Below are positions 11,825 to 24,618 of a DNA stretch of 64,000 nucleotides, piece after piece. The position numbers and the translations under genes were made by a program. Numbering within the stretch: the stretch's first letter is position 1; the number at the start of each line of letters is the position of its first letter. A model generated the notes under the pieces. It was not told where the DNA came from and did not search any database. It saw nothing but the letters and a program-made list of their open reading frames with translations. Source of the stretch: Laburnicola sp. R22_1 (taxonomy: Eukaryota; Ascomycota; Dothideomycetes; Pleosporales; Didymosphaeriaceae); assembly GCA_014281115.1 (NCBI GenBank), contig JACONQ010000019.1, forward strand, positions 806,001 through 870,000, in the 5' to 3' direction.

Positions 11825-13474
11825 ATGGCTGAAATCAACAAACAAGCCGTCTTGGCCGTTGTGAATAGGCTGACCGCCCAATTCCCTTCGAACGTGGTCT
11901 TGATGCCAGGCACAGAGCAGTACCAGGAAGCAGCGGGAAAGGTTTGGAACCGTGATAATGCAGACATTCAGCCTCAAGCTATCGTCACACCGCAGACCGC
12001 GCAGGAAATGGGGTACGTATTTCAAAAAGAGAGCTTGGAATCTGAACTGATGGCCACAGGGAGATAGTGAGGATTCTGAGCGAGACAAACACACGTTTCG
12101 CGATACGCAGCGGTGGATACATGCGTATAGCCCCCTCTTCCTCCCATCTTACCGCCCCGACTAACGTATCCCACAGCCGTCCCAGGCTACAACGCCTCCC
12201 CCTCCATTCTCGTCAGCACCGCCAACCTCAACAAAATTGACCTTGTACCTGGTGATCTCGTCCGCTTCGGCGCCGGCCTCCAGTGGGGCCAAGTCTACGA
12301 CTTTCTCGAACCGCGAGGGCTTGTCGTACCAGGCGGTCGCTCGCGTCCCGTCGGCGTCTCCGGCTTCCTCCTTCATGGAGGTGTGTCTCATTTCTACAAC
12401 AAAGTCGGGTGGGGCTACGAAGCTGTTGTGGAGTTTGAAGTCGTCCTACCAGATGCAAAAGTGGTGGTTGCGAACCAGAAAGAAAATGCCGATCTCTATT
12501 GGGCACTCAAGGGCGGCGGCAAAAACTTTGGAGTGGTCAGTTCATTCACGATGCAGTGCACCCATCTGCCCAAGATGTGGGGTGGGTCGAGGATTGCGTT
12601 GGGCACGACGGACACTGCGAGCGCTGTGTTCAAGGCGATGCACGAATCTCTCGATGGCGATCAGGATGAAAAATCTCATATTGAGATCATCTCGTTCTTT
12701 AATCCGCATATGTGTGCGAGCGGCGACCCCATGTTTGCGCTCTCATTGGCGTATGCGGCTGATGAAGAGCGTCCGCAGGCGTTGAAGGGATTTTTGGACA
12801 TAGCGGCTGTGGCGGACATGACGAGGGTGACCACACAGAGGGATCTTGCAGATGACGAAAAGAGTTTTGTGGGGTATGATAAGAGGTATGCATTATTTTG
12901 AGCGTGTTATAGACGAGCAGGTACTAATGAAGATAGGGGCCTGTTCCGTGCGTTCAGTTATCGCGGCGGGTCGGATCTTACGCTGGAGATCTACAAGGAG
13001 TTCTACGCTCTGGTAAAGCAGCATGGCGTGTTTGAAGAAGATCCTACAGCTGTAGCGGCTTTGTTGTGGTTGCCAGCCACGCGGAGGTTGGCTTCGGGTG
13101 AGGGAGTGGTGTCGCTTGGTGTCGAAGCTACACCTTATTTCTGTACGTGTACCCCAAGCATCATACCGAGAGAAAAAGACGTAAATCAGCATACTAACTC
13201 TTTTCCAGCGACGAACGTAGTCATGCGATGGGAGAAGCCAGAGGCCTCGCAGAAGATGCATTCCGTCGCTGATATGGTCGTCAAGAAACTCACAGACCGA
13301 CTGAAGGAGATCGGTGCGCACGTTCCGTTTACCTACGCGAATATTGCAGGAGCCGAGGACACGACGTTTGCGGGACTGCCGGAGAAGACTAGGCAGAAAC
13401 TCAAGGAGGTGGCGACGAAGTATGATCCTCAGGGTGTGTTTCAAAAGCAGGTTGCTGGCTTCAAGCTGGAGTAG
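11825..13474 (+). CDS. FAD-linked oxidase, FAD_binding_4 / BBE-type
   Basis: Five exons (11825-12012, 12060-12124, 12177-12885, 12937-13142, 13209-13474), 477 residues; all introns are GT-AG and the phases close. The PCMH-type FAD domain is clear: VTPQTAQEM, FAIRSGGYMPVPG (residues 76-88), LVPGDLVRFGAG, GVSGFLLHGG and YWALKGGGKNFGVV. The C-terminus ends KYDPQGVFQKQV, as in berberine-bridge-like oxidases of fungi. The position after RSGG, which in most relatives is the histidine covalently bound to the FAD 8-alpha carbon, is Tyr83 here (TAC). There is no signal peptide, so it is probably intracellular. The substrate is unknown; relatives oxidise sugars, alkaloids or secondary-metabolite intermediates. 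Its neighbours do not form an obvious biosynthetic cluster. Confidence 0.85.
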
Positions 13475-14301
13475 TGGAATGTCCGAGCATCAAACATTAC
13501 ATTGGACAGTTTTGAGGTCGGAATCACAGAGGTATTATGACTTATGCTCTGGCCACGCGCCACTTCAATTTCGAAGTCAATAACCACTTAGCATATTCGA
13601 CATCGTTGTATTACGTGCAAAAACTTCCTGTGGAGACAAAATGGGTGCTTATACTGAACATTGGCTCAATGATTGTCACTCTAAGTGCTCAGTAGCCACG
13701 AGATGGAACATAAGCGTTAGTGCACTAAGAAATGGTCCCCTAAAGGACAGTCAGTTGAGATAGACTTATCTTGAAAACCGTGGCAATTCTGGCATAACCC
13801 TATATTTTTTGGGAATTTCTGGTAAGTGACACGCACATAATATGACTCTTCAGAAACTCATACACGCTCTAATTAATATATTCCCAAACTATTGCTCAGT
13901 CTTGATGTTAAATCACTACTTTGCGTACTAAAAATCATCGTACATTTAACAAACATATCATACAGAAACAAATGATGGGGTCTGAACTAGCACCGATAGT
14001 GATCGAAAGAACCAGAGGTCCACTCGGCCATGCTTGAATCTGATTGAGAATGCACATTGGTTGGGGACAGTATAGTAGCGAGGTTTCCTGGAATATTTAA
14101 TCCTTACAAAAAATATAGCTTCTTTACAGCCCTTTTTTTTTCTGTAATCGCTGTTATACCATAGTGAGGGCTGGCTGCCTTTTCACCTTATTTTTGCATG
14201 ATACCTTGGTCATTAAAAAAATTCGTCAAAGAGATGTTCAACCTTGGAAAAGCTTCCACAGCTAGCTAGCTGCACTGGGACTACATAGCTGAAGGCATGG
14301 C
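13475..14301. other. Intergenic between convergent genes
   Basis: About 830 bases of AT-rich DNA between the oxidase and the minus-strand polygalacturonase. Nothing else was recognised. Confidence 0.6.
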
Positions 14302-15685
14302 TCAGGCAGGGTTATACCCCTTACTCCAGTCCGTGCATCTCAACCCCCTCAAAGTACTCCGATCCACATTCCTACACGTCACAAGATTGCTCCCATTAAC
14401 CGTCCTGATATCCACATTCTCCGCTAGAATCCCCGAGCACGTATCCGGACTCGAACAAACCAAATGTCCCACAATCGGACTAAACACCCTATTCGTCCTC
14501 CCGCGAATATTGCGGAACGTGACATCCGTGATGTTCAGCTTACTCGGATGCTTGAAGCACTCGTCCTCGTCGTCCTGGCCATAGCATTGCGTAATCGTCA
14601 GCCCGTAATCCACGTTGTCGAGAAACATGCCGTCGTAGGTGATGTTGCGGACGAGCCCGCTGCCGCCGCCGCCGGTCAGGGCCTCAGATTTCTCAGAGTA
14701 GGCGTCGGGCCAGACTTTGATGCGGGCGCCTTCGCTGGAGTTGGACATGGTGATGTTGCGCACGAGGATGTCTTGGACGTAGTCGATGCGCGAGGGGTAT
14801 TGGCCGAGCGAGCCGACGGAGATGCCGTGCGTGCCGTTGCAGCGTAGGTTCTGGACGAGGATGGATGTGCTGTTTGGTTTGAAGGAGACGCAGTCTGGTT
14901 GAGGCGTTAGCTGTGAAAGATTGTGTGAAAGAGGAATACTTACCGTCGCCGTTTGTGATGGTCGAGTTCTCGATCGTGATGCGTTCGCTTCTGTAGATGT
15001 CCCATCCATCCGTGTTCTTCTCGAAGTTGGCGTTGTTGCTGGTCGAGAATAGGTCTAAGCCTGAGTACACCACGTCGGTCGAGTTGACGATGATGTTGTG
15101 CCAAAAGGGCGAGTTGCGCATCTTGATGCCGCTTACGCTGCCGCTCTGTAGTCCTACGATGGCGAAGAGGACTGGTCGCTTGACTTTTTTGTTATTGACG
15201 TACTCGTCCCACCATGCTTGCCCGTTCCCTTGTATTAAACCGGATGGGGATCCGTAGACGTTGATATCCGTGCCACCTAGAATGAAGAATGATGTGGCGT
15301 TCTGGTATTGCAGGTCGAAGGAATTGGCTTGCCAGTACGTGAGGTTGTCTGCAGGAAAAGACAGAGTGCCCTGGATGTCAAGGTCCACAGATGAGAGGCC
15401 GGTAAGGTTTAAGGAGGAGGCGATTGTGTAAGTCTGCTTCGCAGCGAAGATTACATGACCGCCGTTGTTGCAGTCTTGAACTGCTTGAAGAACATTCTCT
15501 GCATCGTCGCTCTTAAGGTCATTGTGAGATTCGGCGACGCAAGTTCTGTTTCGGTCTGGCGATGGACGCGCGTGGAACGGACGTGGTGTGCGTAGCGTTT
15601 CAAGAAAATTCTCAGCGACCGACACTGACGATGCTACAGGAGTGAGCAGCAGCAGAGCAGCTAGAGACGATGTAAGGGCTAACAT
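14302..15685 (-). CDS. Secreted GH28 exopolygalacturonase-like enzyme
   Basis: Two exons on the minus strand (15685-14944, 14894-14302), 444 residues. The intron is GT-AG (GTAAGT donor) and falls inside the catalytic GDD triplet. An N-terminal signal peptide is present (residues 1 to about 20, ALTSSLAALLLLTPVASS). The GH28 beta-helix motifs are all there: NTDGWD (224-229), GDDC (246-249), GTHGISVG (268-275) and RIKVW (305-309), including the catalytic Asp residues, His270 and the Arg/Lys pair. NTDGWD together with GISVGSLGQY is typical of exo-acting enzymes that release galacturonic acid from pectin chain ends (EC 3.2.1.67). More than ten N-glycosylation sequons support secretion. Rhamnogalacturonan- or xylogalacturonan-acting relatives cannot be excluded. 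It suits a plant-associated fungus. Confidence 0.92.
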
Positions 15686-16633
15686 TGTCGGAGTGATAAG
15701 ACTATGCCTAGCTAGCTAGATCTTCCTCACAACTCCAACGTCTCTTCGAATGCTTATATACATGGGGCAAACAATCCCTGAATCGGGACACATGTCGACC
15801 TTAATCAGGTCCTCCGTCAAGATAGCCATGACTGTAGCTCTTCGAAGCTTAGTTTGAAGGTCGGAAAAGATTCCGCTGCAAGCTTCCCCAGAATACCCCA
15901 CGTCTAGCTACTAAGCTTCTGGTAGTCGGGGTAAATGGAAGAATATTTACCCGCCAGAGAGTGGGAGCCGTGGGGTGAAGCCAAGCCGTTACGGTGTGGT
16001 GCGGAGCCTATCATGTACCAGAACCGCAGATCCAGCCAAGACTCGAAGGCCCAAACACAGGATATTCGCCATATGACGCAGCTTTCGAATAGTTATCCGG
16101 AGGTGGAGCTGATGAATGCGGCATGGCCAGATGTAAGATCGAACAGTTATCCGAGGTCGGGGATGATTGGCAGAATCCCTGCTGCGTTGTTCCACTAGTC
16201 GAGAACTGACCCGATCAGAAGGGTACATATTACCTATCCATACTTGGCCTCCTTTCTAAGCCTCGAAATCCATTAACATCTACTGTCGCTAGCTTCTGTT
16301 AACATTATCGGTCCGATGCACTACGGTGCTTGAAGACCGCAAGAAGCTTACACGACAAGAAAATCCTTAAAGAGGTATATGCGACTGGAAAGTTGACATC
16401 GATCTGTTCACTATTGGAGTTAATGGCGCCTAGGTTTTTCGGTGGGGTGGAATGCGCGACCCGATCAAACGTACTCGATTCATTGAGCACCTGCTTGATT
16501 GAACTGAGTACTTGACTAGGGGCAGATTATTAGTGATGAACATCGATTAGCCAACGCAAAAATAGATTTGGGAGTAATAATACAATTGACAGAGATAGAA
16601 AGTCGAGGTTCTGTGGCACCGTAGCCATGTTTA
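15686..16633. other. Intergenic, GH28 promoter and crd1 3' flank
   Basis: Upstream region of the GH28 gene, then the 3' side of the cardiolipin synthase gene. It contains tandem CTAG words near 15710. The short open frames here do not look like protein. Confidence 0.6.
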
Positions 16634-17989
16634 TTAGACCTTTTCCTCGTTTCTCTTCTGCAAGTCTCTCCACCAAAGTCCAGCGGCGAGTGCAATTACG
16701 CCTCCAAACGTTCCTGCAATTATCATACGTCCCCGGAAGCCCTGCTTTCGCTTCACCACCTCGTCATCGCCCAGAATCTTGACTGCACTTTTCGTCCACA
16801 CGTAGCTAAGACCGGAGTACGTGGTGGTGGCAGCTACCACACCGCCCATAACATCTTTCATCCGTGCAACACCTTCACTACCACCTAGACTATCCTGTAT
16901 CGACAGCAAGAGGCCACCAGCAGACGATGAAACCGCCGAAGGGTCATGTAGAAGGGCGACAGACATGGTGGTACCGATAAGTCCAAGTTGGAGGAACGTA
17001 TTCAATTTCGAAATTGTGGTGGGATGAACCTCTGCTGAAGGAAGACTAAAATCCCAATATCGAGCGAACGTCTTCGGAGCGGGAAGCGATGCGTATCGGA
17101 AGTAGATAGCTGCAATGGCCAGACTCACATCTCGTCCCAGTATTAGTGTGGCGAGCGGTAGGGAAAGACTGCCATTAATCGCAAGACAGGATACGAGCGT
17201 TGTCATAAGAAATTTGTCGGCCATGGGATCGATTACGCTTCCAACAACGGTCTGAAGATTCCAACGGCGGGCTATCCATCCATCAAGGAGGTCGGAAAAG
17301 CCGGCATAGACGAACAATGAGAAGGCCCATAAATGCTGATCGTGAATAATTAGGTAGCCAATAACAGGAGTCGCGAAGAGCCGAGAAAAAGTAAGCAGAT
17401 TGGGTACATTCCAGACTTCCTCGTGCTTGAGGGTGGGAATCTTCGACTTTATTGTTGCCGTGAGCTTGGCCCTTTTTAATGGTGATTCCTAGAACTGTAA
17501 GTGGGTGTTCCAAAATTTTCAAGGGGGCAATCAGTTTTGACGGGAGTCTTGCATCAATAGGGGTATACGAGAAGGTGGAGGTGTATTGGTATTTGTCGTT
17601 GGTTGTCCGCGAACAAGAAAACCATTGTATGCAAAATACTCAAGTAGGGGATAATTCAGAATAATCAGAGGCGATATAAGAGGACAATGACGGACCTGGT
17701 GTAGCTCGCTGGCTGAAGCGGGTTGTTTGCTTGGGTTCTCTGATTTCGATCTCCAAGAAGCCGATGTATTGAAGGCTACTCTTTGCTCCAAGCTAAGCGT
17801 CTGACATTCTAGTGCCCGTATTGATCGCAGTGTGGTCTTGCGAGCATTGATGCTTAGGGAAGGGGACCAAGAACACAAGGCACGTGAGTACGCCGAAGGA
17901 AGGCTCTGCCGCAGCCCCGGGATACGTCGGATGATGGCTTGTGCGTTGTGCCTCGATAGTGAAATAAATGCAATGCTAGTTGACGACAT
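16634..17989 (-). CDS. crd1: Mitochondrial cardiolipin synthase (CDP-alcohol phosphatidyltransferase)
   Basis: Two exons (17989-17696, 17488-16634), 382 residues. Exon 1 supplies an Arg/Ser-rich mitochondrial presequence. Exon 2 opens with the HEEVWNVPNLLTFSRL stretch of fungal cardiolipin synthases, then the exact CDP-alcohol phosphotransferase motif DG-x2-AR-x8-G-x3-D-x3-D (residues 167-189, DGWIAR ... DPMAD). Several hydrophobic helices follow. The enzyme joins CDP-diacylglycerol and phosphatidylglycerol to make cardiolipin in the inner mitochondrial membrane. The 207-base intron is long for this window and its donor (GTCCGT) is weak. The acceptor TTCTAG is forced by an in-frame stop just upstream, and the phase matches. 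An extra small exon inside the intron is possible. Confidence 0.88.
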
Positions 17990-20900
17990 TTAGTTGGGCT
18001 ATTCGCAGTGGCGGGTACATGAGTGTTCTATTGACAACCTGCTGTAGAAGGAGTGATGTTTGCCTGGGTTGTTTGCCAAGACCGCGCTAGCGCCAGGACT
18101 GACAGGCGATTGGAGCTGTCTCGAACATCACTGTAGGCTGTAGCCACGAGATTCCTCCATACCGGAGCAGTGTAACGGCCCAAGCGACTCAGACGTTCGG
18201 TCGCTCCACCACCCAATGGCGCGATCGACAACGTCTCTGAAAGCGATACGTTCTGCCGATGAGTGTGAACGAGGATGCGGCGACATTCGGCCTGAAAAGA
18301 TTCGGAACTGACCCAAAATGATCATGACATCCGGCGAGGGCCACAGTCATTATAAATCCATACTGGCGAACGATTGACTTGGTACATCGACTCGAGTACA
18401 TAATAGCAAACACTGAAGGGTCATTGCCGTCACGTGTATCAATTTCCCCCGACCCTACGGTCTGGCAAGCAGGTTAGAGTTTTAAGTGTTAGTCTAGGGT
18501 AGGTGGCACGAATACTAAAAAGCACAGAGATTTTTCTTGGGCTACATACTGGAGCCACGGAAGCTCATCTAGCCGTTCTGTGGTAGATCTATCCTACGTT
18601 CGCCACACCTTCCTGCTTCTATCACCTTTAACGCGAACATCACTCCTTCAGGACGGTGAAGGGTTCCATGAAAAGTGGATTCCCAGCTTCCCGATCCCGG
18701 TATCACCCCCGCAGGTCTCGTGTACTGTACATATGCAAATGTGCTTTTCAACGAGCCTATCGACGCAAATCCAGTTCCTCTTACTCAAGGTGTACCCGTG
18801 ATACCCGGGTCTGTGCATGGCCTCCACCGTATCAACAGAGTCTAGACCGCCAATTCTCTGGTATCAGGTACGTGCTAGCGACGAGCTGAGCTTCAGGGAC
18901 TCCAGCGGCATGCTTGATCACAAGGTCAAGCTGGGGAAGAGGCACCATCTAGCGTATCGCGCGTTAGCGTACTCGAGATTGGGTTCCATGGTGCTCGACG
19001 CTCGTTGGTGCCAGTGGTGCCCCTCTACCTTCTGTGCTTCTCTTTCCGATCATTATTGATCTTCACGAGGCATCGCTTGCATTGCGCTCCACACCAGCCA
19101 AACGTTATCGAGTCGTTTGTGTATGCGATCTTCCGCTAGGTAAAGTCTATTCTACGTCATGCAAGACGTGCCGATTCAGGGCCCAAGTGCAACGCAGCTA
19201 GCTGGAAGCATCAGGTACTTTATCCGGGGCAGTCTGTACTTGAAGACTACTGTTGACCCATGGCTCGAAGCACTGACTTGCCGGGTTCTAAGGCAGAAAT
19301 TTTGCCACATCTCACACTTCAGAGCCTTCACATCGCCGAACAGCAGGACGCTGGCTGCCAATTTGTCTCCACACATCCGTCCAGGCACCTTAGCGGACGT
19401 CCCATAAATGTGTGTGTCAAGGGATCGCTGCGAGGAGCAATCAACATGAAACCCCCGCCACTCTGATACAAGTCTTTGAAATCTGATACCGCGGAAGCAG
19501 ATCAGGAATATCAAACTCGCTTTACGCTCGTGCATCGACTTCAACGACCCATATTCGGCTGAAAGAGCCAGAACCGTCGTGTTTCGTTTCCCAGCATGCC
19601 AAAATGGGCGCAAAGTCAGCACGATGGCCTGGAACAGCATCAACTTCAACGACGGTCTTCTGCAACCAAGTAGACACATCCAGCATGATCCATGGGAAAT
19701 CACTTCGAGTTTGGCAGCCCCTGTGAAATAAGAGATACTGACATTGGCGCGTGGAGATAAGGTAGCTGGAGGCTTAAACCTTCCGGTTATGCGACTACGC
19801 CCATCCTACCACCCAGCTGCAGGTACATCACCTCAAAGATTTGTGGATGCGGTCACGAGCGAGGGTGGCCTAAAGCAGCCTTTTTGGGGTGACTACTACA
19901 GCTGCAACAGTGCCGCGTTTGGCAACGCAACGTTCGAATTAGCAATTATTCTGCGCCACACGGTCATATTACGGCACCTTGGTTTTTCTTGTGGAGATTC
20001 TTGTGGAGATCAAATAGCAAAAGAAAAATCCAAATGCAGAATACGACTATTGATGAAGCGAGTGTCAATGCGCATCGGAAGACGCCTTCGCATCCCGTTC
20101 AGGCAGGCAAAAGGGGAGGTCGGATGGGTTTCAGGAGCGCGGCCTGAGTCGCTAACGCAGGTACAGACCCCACACGTCCCAATTCGATGTTTCATCCGAC
20201 GAGACCACGGCCATCACAAACGTAGTTTCTTCAAGTGTGTGCGTGTTTGTAGAAACGCAGATCCGGGCGCAAAAGACGAGGCTGGAAGAGTTTCACGGAA
20301 CGGGGATCCGCGCAGGAGTTGGCCGTCAAATGGAGACATGAAGGCCATTGTGCGGATTACCAACCTACTACCTATCTTTCTTCGCAAAATGGCAACCTGG
20401 ACATGGGCGAGGCGGCCTTCAGGTAAGCTTGTCCAAGATCCGCGTTGCGGCTGCTCAGACCAAAGTTTACACCGAGACTGACTGAGTTGGTCTTACGCTC
20501 ACGCTATCGATGGCGTCCACAGGTGTAGCCACAGCACGTTGTATGTATGAGCGTGCCGTCACCGGGCCCTGAGACCAGCAGAGCAGGGCAAATTGCGACA
20601 GCGATGGCAGGACCCTCAACTGCAGGAAGGTGGCCGGTGAAGTCCAACCGTCGTCACGACCTCAATTGAGCGCTTGCATGCGGGCGGCGGGATCGGGTCT
20701 TATTCGCTGACTCACGGCTGAGCGGGTCCACTGGCGAAGGAAACGGCTAGCGACTTTGGAGATGCTGAAACGACTCGTGGGCGCGCTCACTGGCGGGCAG
20801 GGCAGCAGCGTCACGCTGAGCAAAAGCGAGCTTGCAAGTTGATGGATAGATTATTGATGGGCCCAAGTGCGGTCTTGACACGGGTGACGGCGCAAGACGC

Positions 20901-22291
20901 AACCTTGGAAGAGGGAAGCACACGTGGGATCGCGATAACGGGTGCCGCAGGTGGCTCCAGCATGGCAACTAGCGACGGAGCACTGCGAGCAGGGAGGCGT
21001 TTCAGGGGGGAGATCAAACCTGGCGGCGCCGAGTGCGAGTGCTGCTTCTGCTCGTTCCTGCATCTGGACGCACCGCAATCGCATATCATCACTTGGTTCG
21101 CAGGCCCGCCACAGCACGATGCCGGGAACAGGCAGCTGGCCGGTGTCGAGGATGTCAACAAGACGACGATGCGGCACGATAACGGCGGGCAGCAGGTGGG
21201 CGGCGCGGCGCGCTGAGTGGTCGCCGTGTCCGCCACAGCACAGCGCTGCGACGGCATGCGATGCGATGCTGGAGGGGTTGTTCTCTTCCTTTCTGTCGAC
21301 GCGGGCCGCTGGTCGACAGAGGGTGGCCCAGCGCAGGGTCCGATCCTCGATGGCCGCGAGATGGCCGCGAGATGGACGGGCGGCCGGCCGCGGCATCGGC
21401 GGTGGGCGCGGTGATGGGAGCGAGCAGGCTGAGCAGCGAGCCCACGGTACACGGTGCCTGGGGCAGCCTGGGTGTTGTGGAGGGCTGCGGCTAGCCCGCA
21501 TGCGTCGACGCGCGCCGGGGGGCCTCTGCGAGCGAGAACGGGGCCACGCGCACACTGGTGGGCCGGCCTGGGCGCTGCCGCCCGTCGCACGGCGGGCGCT
21601 GTGTGCGTGTGCGTGTGCGTGTGTGTGTGTCTCTGCAGCTGCTTGCGGCACTGGCTGTGCGGGCAGTCGAGGTGCCAGGCACACGCTCTGGACGGCCACG
21701 ACTGGTGGAGTGGTCACCGTGTGGTGGAGGGACTCAGGCACTACTGAGGATGGGGATGCCAGGGCTGCACCGCTGCACCGCGAGTCGCTTGGCCAGCAGG
21801 CCCCCATGTCGCCCCCGCTGCCGTTCGTGCCATTCGCCAGCGGCCGCTCCATGGCGCGCACTGGCTGCCGACACGTCCGCGCTTCCAGGCCAGGGCCGGG
21901 GCAGACGCTGACTTGAGGGCGGGCCCCGAAATAGAGATTCCTAAACGACCAGCTCCTGTTTCACCAAGCCCTCCGACACCTAAAGCTCTGCCACTCCCCC
22001 CTCAGATTTGCGTTTCGTGTGTTCCAAAGCCCTATCCTTCGCGCTGCCCAGTCTGCTTGACGTCGAGACTGCTTTGGCTCCGAGGCAGGCCCTCGATACG
22101 TTTTATCTTCTCTGAACAGACCTCAAACCGTCGTTGGCCTTTTCCTTCGCTTTACGCTTCATATTACATTATTCCCACCCGGCAGGACCACCGACAGAGC
22201 CCTATCCGTCTCATTCCACAATCCTCCGCCACACTGCCTGACGCGCCTGATTGCCAAACACCGTGCAAAGGACGTCGTGTTGCAGCGCAGC
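17990..22291. other. 4.3-kb gene-free region ahead of ste12
   Basis: No conserved protein was recognised on either strand. 17990-20500 is of mixed composition with only short, non-protein-like open frames. 20560-21920 is markedly GC-rich, so long frames stay open on both strands by chance. It is probably the extended promoter and 5' leader of ste12, or it may hold an untranslated transcript. Confidence 0.5.
21601..21630. repeat. (GT)n-like microsatellite
   Basis: Imperfect GTGTGC/GT run within the GC-rich island upstream of ste12. Confidence 0.75.
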
Positions 22292-24618
22292 ATGTACTCG
22301 AACAATCCTCATGCGGCCATGCCGCCGCCGCAGTCGCGCTCCGTCGCGCCTGAGACGTTTCTATTAGATCAGGATGCCCAACAAAGCCTGCCTCCCGACA
22401 GCATCGTCGCACTGCAGCAGGTCGATAACCGTATGTCCTTCTCATGTCCCGGCCCGCCATCCACCGTCCCGTCTGGGCGATGCAGGGCCTCAGCCTCGCC
22501 GGCCGCTAACGCCCTCGCAGTCAAGTACTTCCTCATCTCAGCGCCCGTCGACTGGCAATCCGATCAGTACATCCGCCGCTTCCTCTTGCCCACGGGCGAG
22601 TATGTTTCTTGCGTGCTATGGTGAGCCCACCCCGTCGCATGCTTGTTTCACGCCTAACAATACCAACAGGAACAACCTCTTTCACATCTCCGGTACCGAC
22701 ATCGTGCGATGTCTGTCCTTCCGCTTCCAGGCCTTCGGCCGGCCCGTCAAGAACTCGAAGAAGTTCGAGGAGGGCATCTTTTCCGACCTGCGCAACCTGA
22801 AGTCGGGCACCGATGCCTCGCTCGAGGAGCCCAAGAGCGCCTTCCTTGACTTCCTGTACAAGAACAACTGCATCCGGACACAAAAGAAGCAAAAGGTCTT
22901 TTACTGGTACAGCGTGCCGCACGACCGCCTATTCCTCGATGCGCTCGAGCGCGACCTGAAGCGCGAGAAGATGGGCCAGGAGGCCACCACCATGGCCGTC
23001 AGCGAACCGGCGCTGTCTTTTGAATTCGATTCGTCGCAGTCGCTCTTCGAGCAGCTCACCAAGGCGCAACAAACAAACTCGTCCTCATTCAACAACAACG
23101 TACAAAACTACTCGCAGTCAACATCACCGGTGATGCGCGCCATGGACTCCATGGCGCCACCTACCATGGCTCCACAAGCGATGCCACCCTCCGTCCACGA
23201 GGAGTCGATGACTCCGATGGTGCAATACAACCAAATGTCGATGGCGCCGAGCATGCCCAGCATGCAGAGCAACATGGTCAAGAGCAGAGAACGCGAATAC
23301 GCGCCTCAGGTGCAATATGACCGTAATGGCATTCCTCTTTCGCAGGTACACCAACGCCACAGTTCCATGCCCGCATACATGGAATACTCACCCGCTCCTT
23401 CATTCGTATCATCACACTACGAAGACTACAGCACCCGTGGCATGTCTTTCGAGCCTTTGACCCCACCCCAGCACCAAATCAGCCTGGGTGCCGAGCCGGC
23501 ATACATCGCCAACGAGGACACCGGTCTCTACAGCGCCATCCCTGAGCTTGGTGTCTCTCATTCGTTCAATCCTCTAATGAACATTCCTCCGTCCAACTTG
23601 ATGGGCCCTAGCTATCCCGGTGTCAACCGGGCATTTCCTCCCGGGAACATGTACTCTGTCATCGAGGGCTCTCCTACATACAAGCAGCGACGGAGACGAT
23701 CATCCATCTCTACCGCTGCCGTAGCTGCAGTTGCTGCAACTGGCAACGCCCATCAAGTGCATCGACCAAGCGACCTGAGGCGATCCATGTCAAGCTCCAT
23801 CATGCCCGTGCCCGAAGGCGATGAACCGCAGGCGCATTCGAACCACAACTCTCCCGACAGCGCTACCGGCCCATCGCTGCATCAGCCACTGGCGGACGCC
23901 AAACCCACGGTTAACATCTCGCGCCACGGTACGCCCTTGCACACAATTGAGGATAGCCCGCCGCAACAGCACACTATGCTACCCCAAGATGAGCTTCACA
24001 ACCTCGTCAACGGTGACATGTTCGATAGCCCGCTACAACATAGCGCTGTGGCTCGCACTGCAGGCGCGCCTGGTGTCTTCAGGCGAGCCCGGAGCGCCAC
24101 CATGATGGAGATCGGTCCATATCCCACCAAGTCTCATTCTTGCCCCATCCCCACATGCGGCAGGCTGTTCAAGAGATTAGAACATCTCAAGAGGTAAGCG
24201 TTCTTCATTCTCTGCAACCCTAAAATAGCCGCTCATCAGCCGCTAGGCACGTGCGCACCCACACACAAGAGCGGCCATACGTCTGCCCTCTCTGCAACAA
24301 GGCCTTCTCTCGGTCCGATAACCTCGCGCAGTACGTCCCGTTTGTATCGGTCTTTTGTATGGTGTGCTAATTATAATTCACAGACATCGTCGCACACACG
24401 AACCCCGCCAAGACGGCGAGCCGCTCGACTTCAATGAAGAGGACCTCGAAGGCGAGGATGAGCATCTCCACTCACTGGAAGAGGAATCGCCCGAGTCTGG
24501 CAACGATTATCTCTCCGGTCTACCCAACATGTCCGCTTCCATTTCGGATATACCAGGGCCGCTCGCCATGTCCATGGCTCCACCGCAGCACCATCTCCTC
24601 GCTGCGACCAACTATTAA
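22292..24618 (+). CDS. ste12: Ste12-type homeodomain-like / C2H2 transcription factor
   Basis: Five exons (22292-22430, 22521-22620, 22670-24193, 24247-24330, 24384-24618), 693 residues. The STE domain (about residues 47-165) is near-textbook: [58 protein letters not shown] and [22 protein letters not shown] long Met/Pro/Gln-rich middle follows. Two C-terminal C2H2 fingers (about 571-593 and 601-621) are the feature separating filamentous-fungal Ste12 from the yeast protein. Introns 3 and 4 interrupt the two fingers (donor after HLKR, then after NLAQ), a conserved arrangement where alternative splicing has been described in some plant pathogens. It acts downstream of the Fus3/Kss1-type MAP kinase in mating and host penetration. 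The start is the ATG at 22292. Confidence 0.96.

Noticed and set aside
19744..20481. 245-codon plus-strand frame
   Set aside because: Arg- and Cys-rich, no recognisable domain, no matching exon neighbours; it looks like chance in gene-free DNA.
20851..21916. Overlapping 324- and 336-codon frames on opposite strands
   Set aside because: Both come from high GC content with few stop codons; composition is low-complexity Arg/Ala/Pro.
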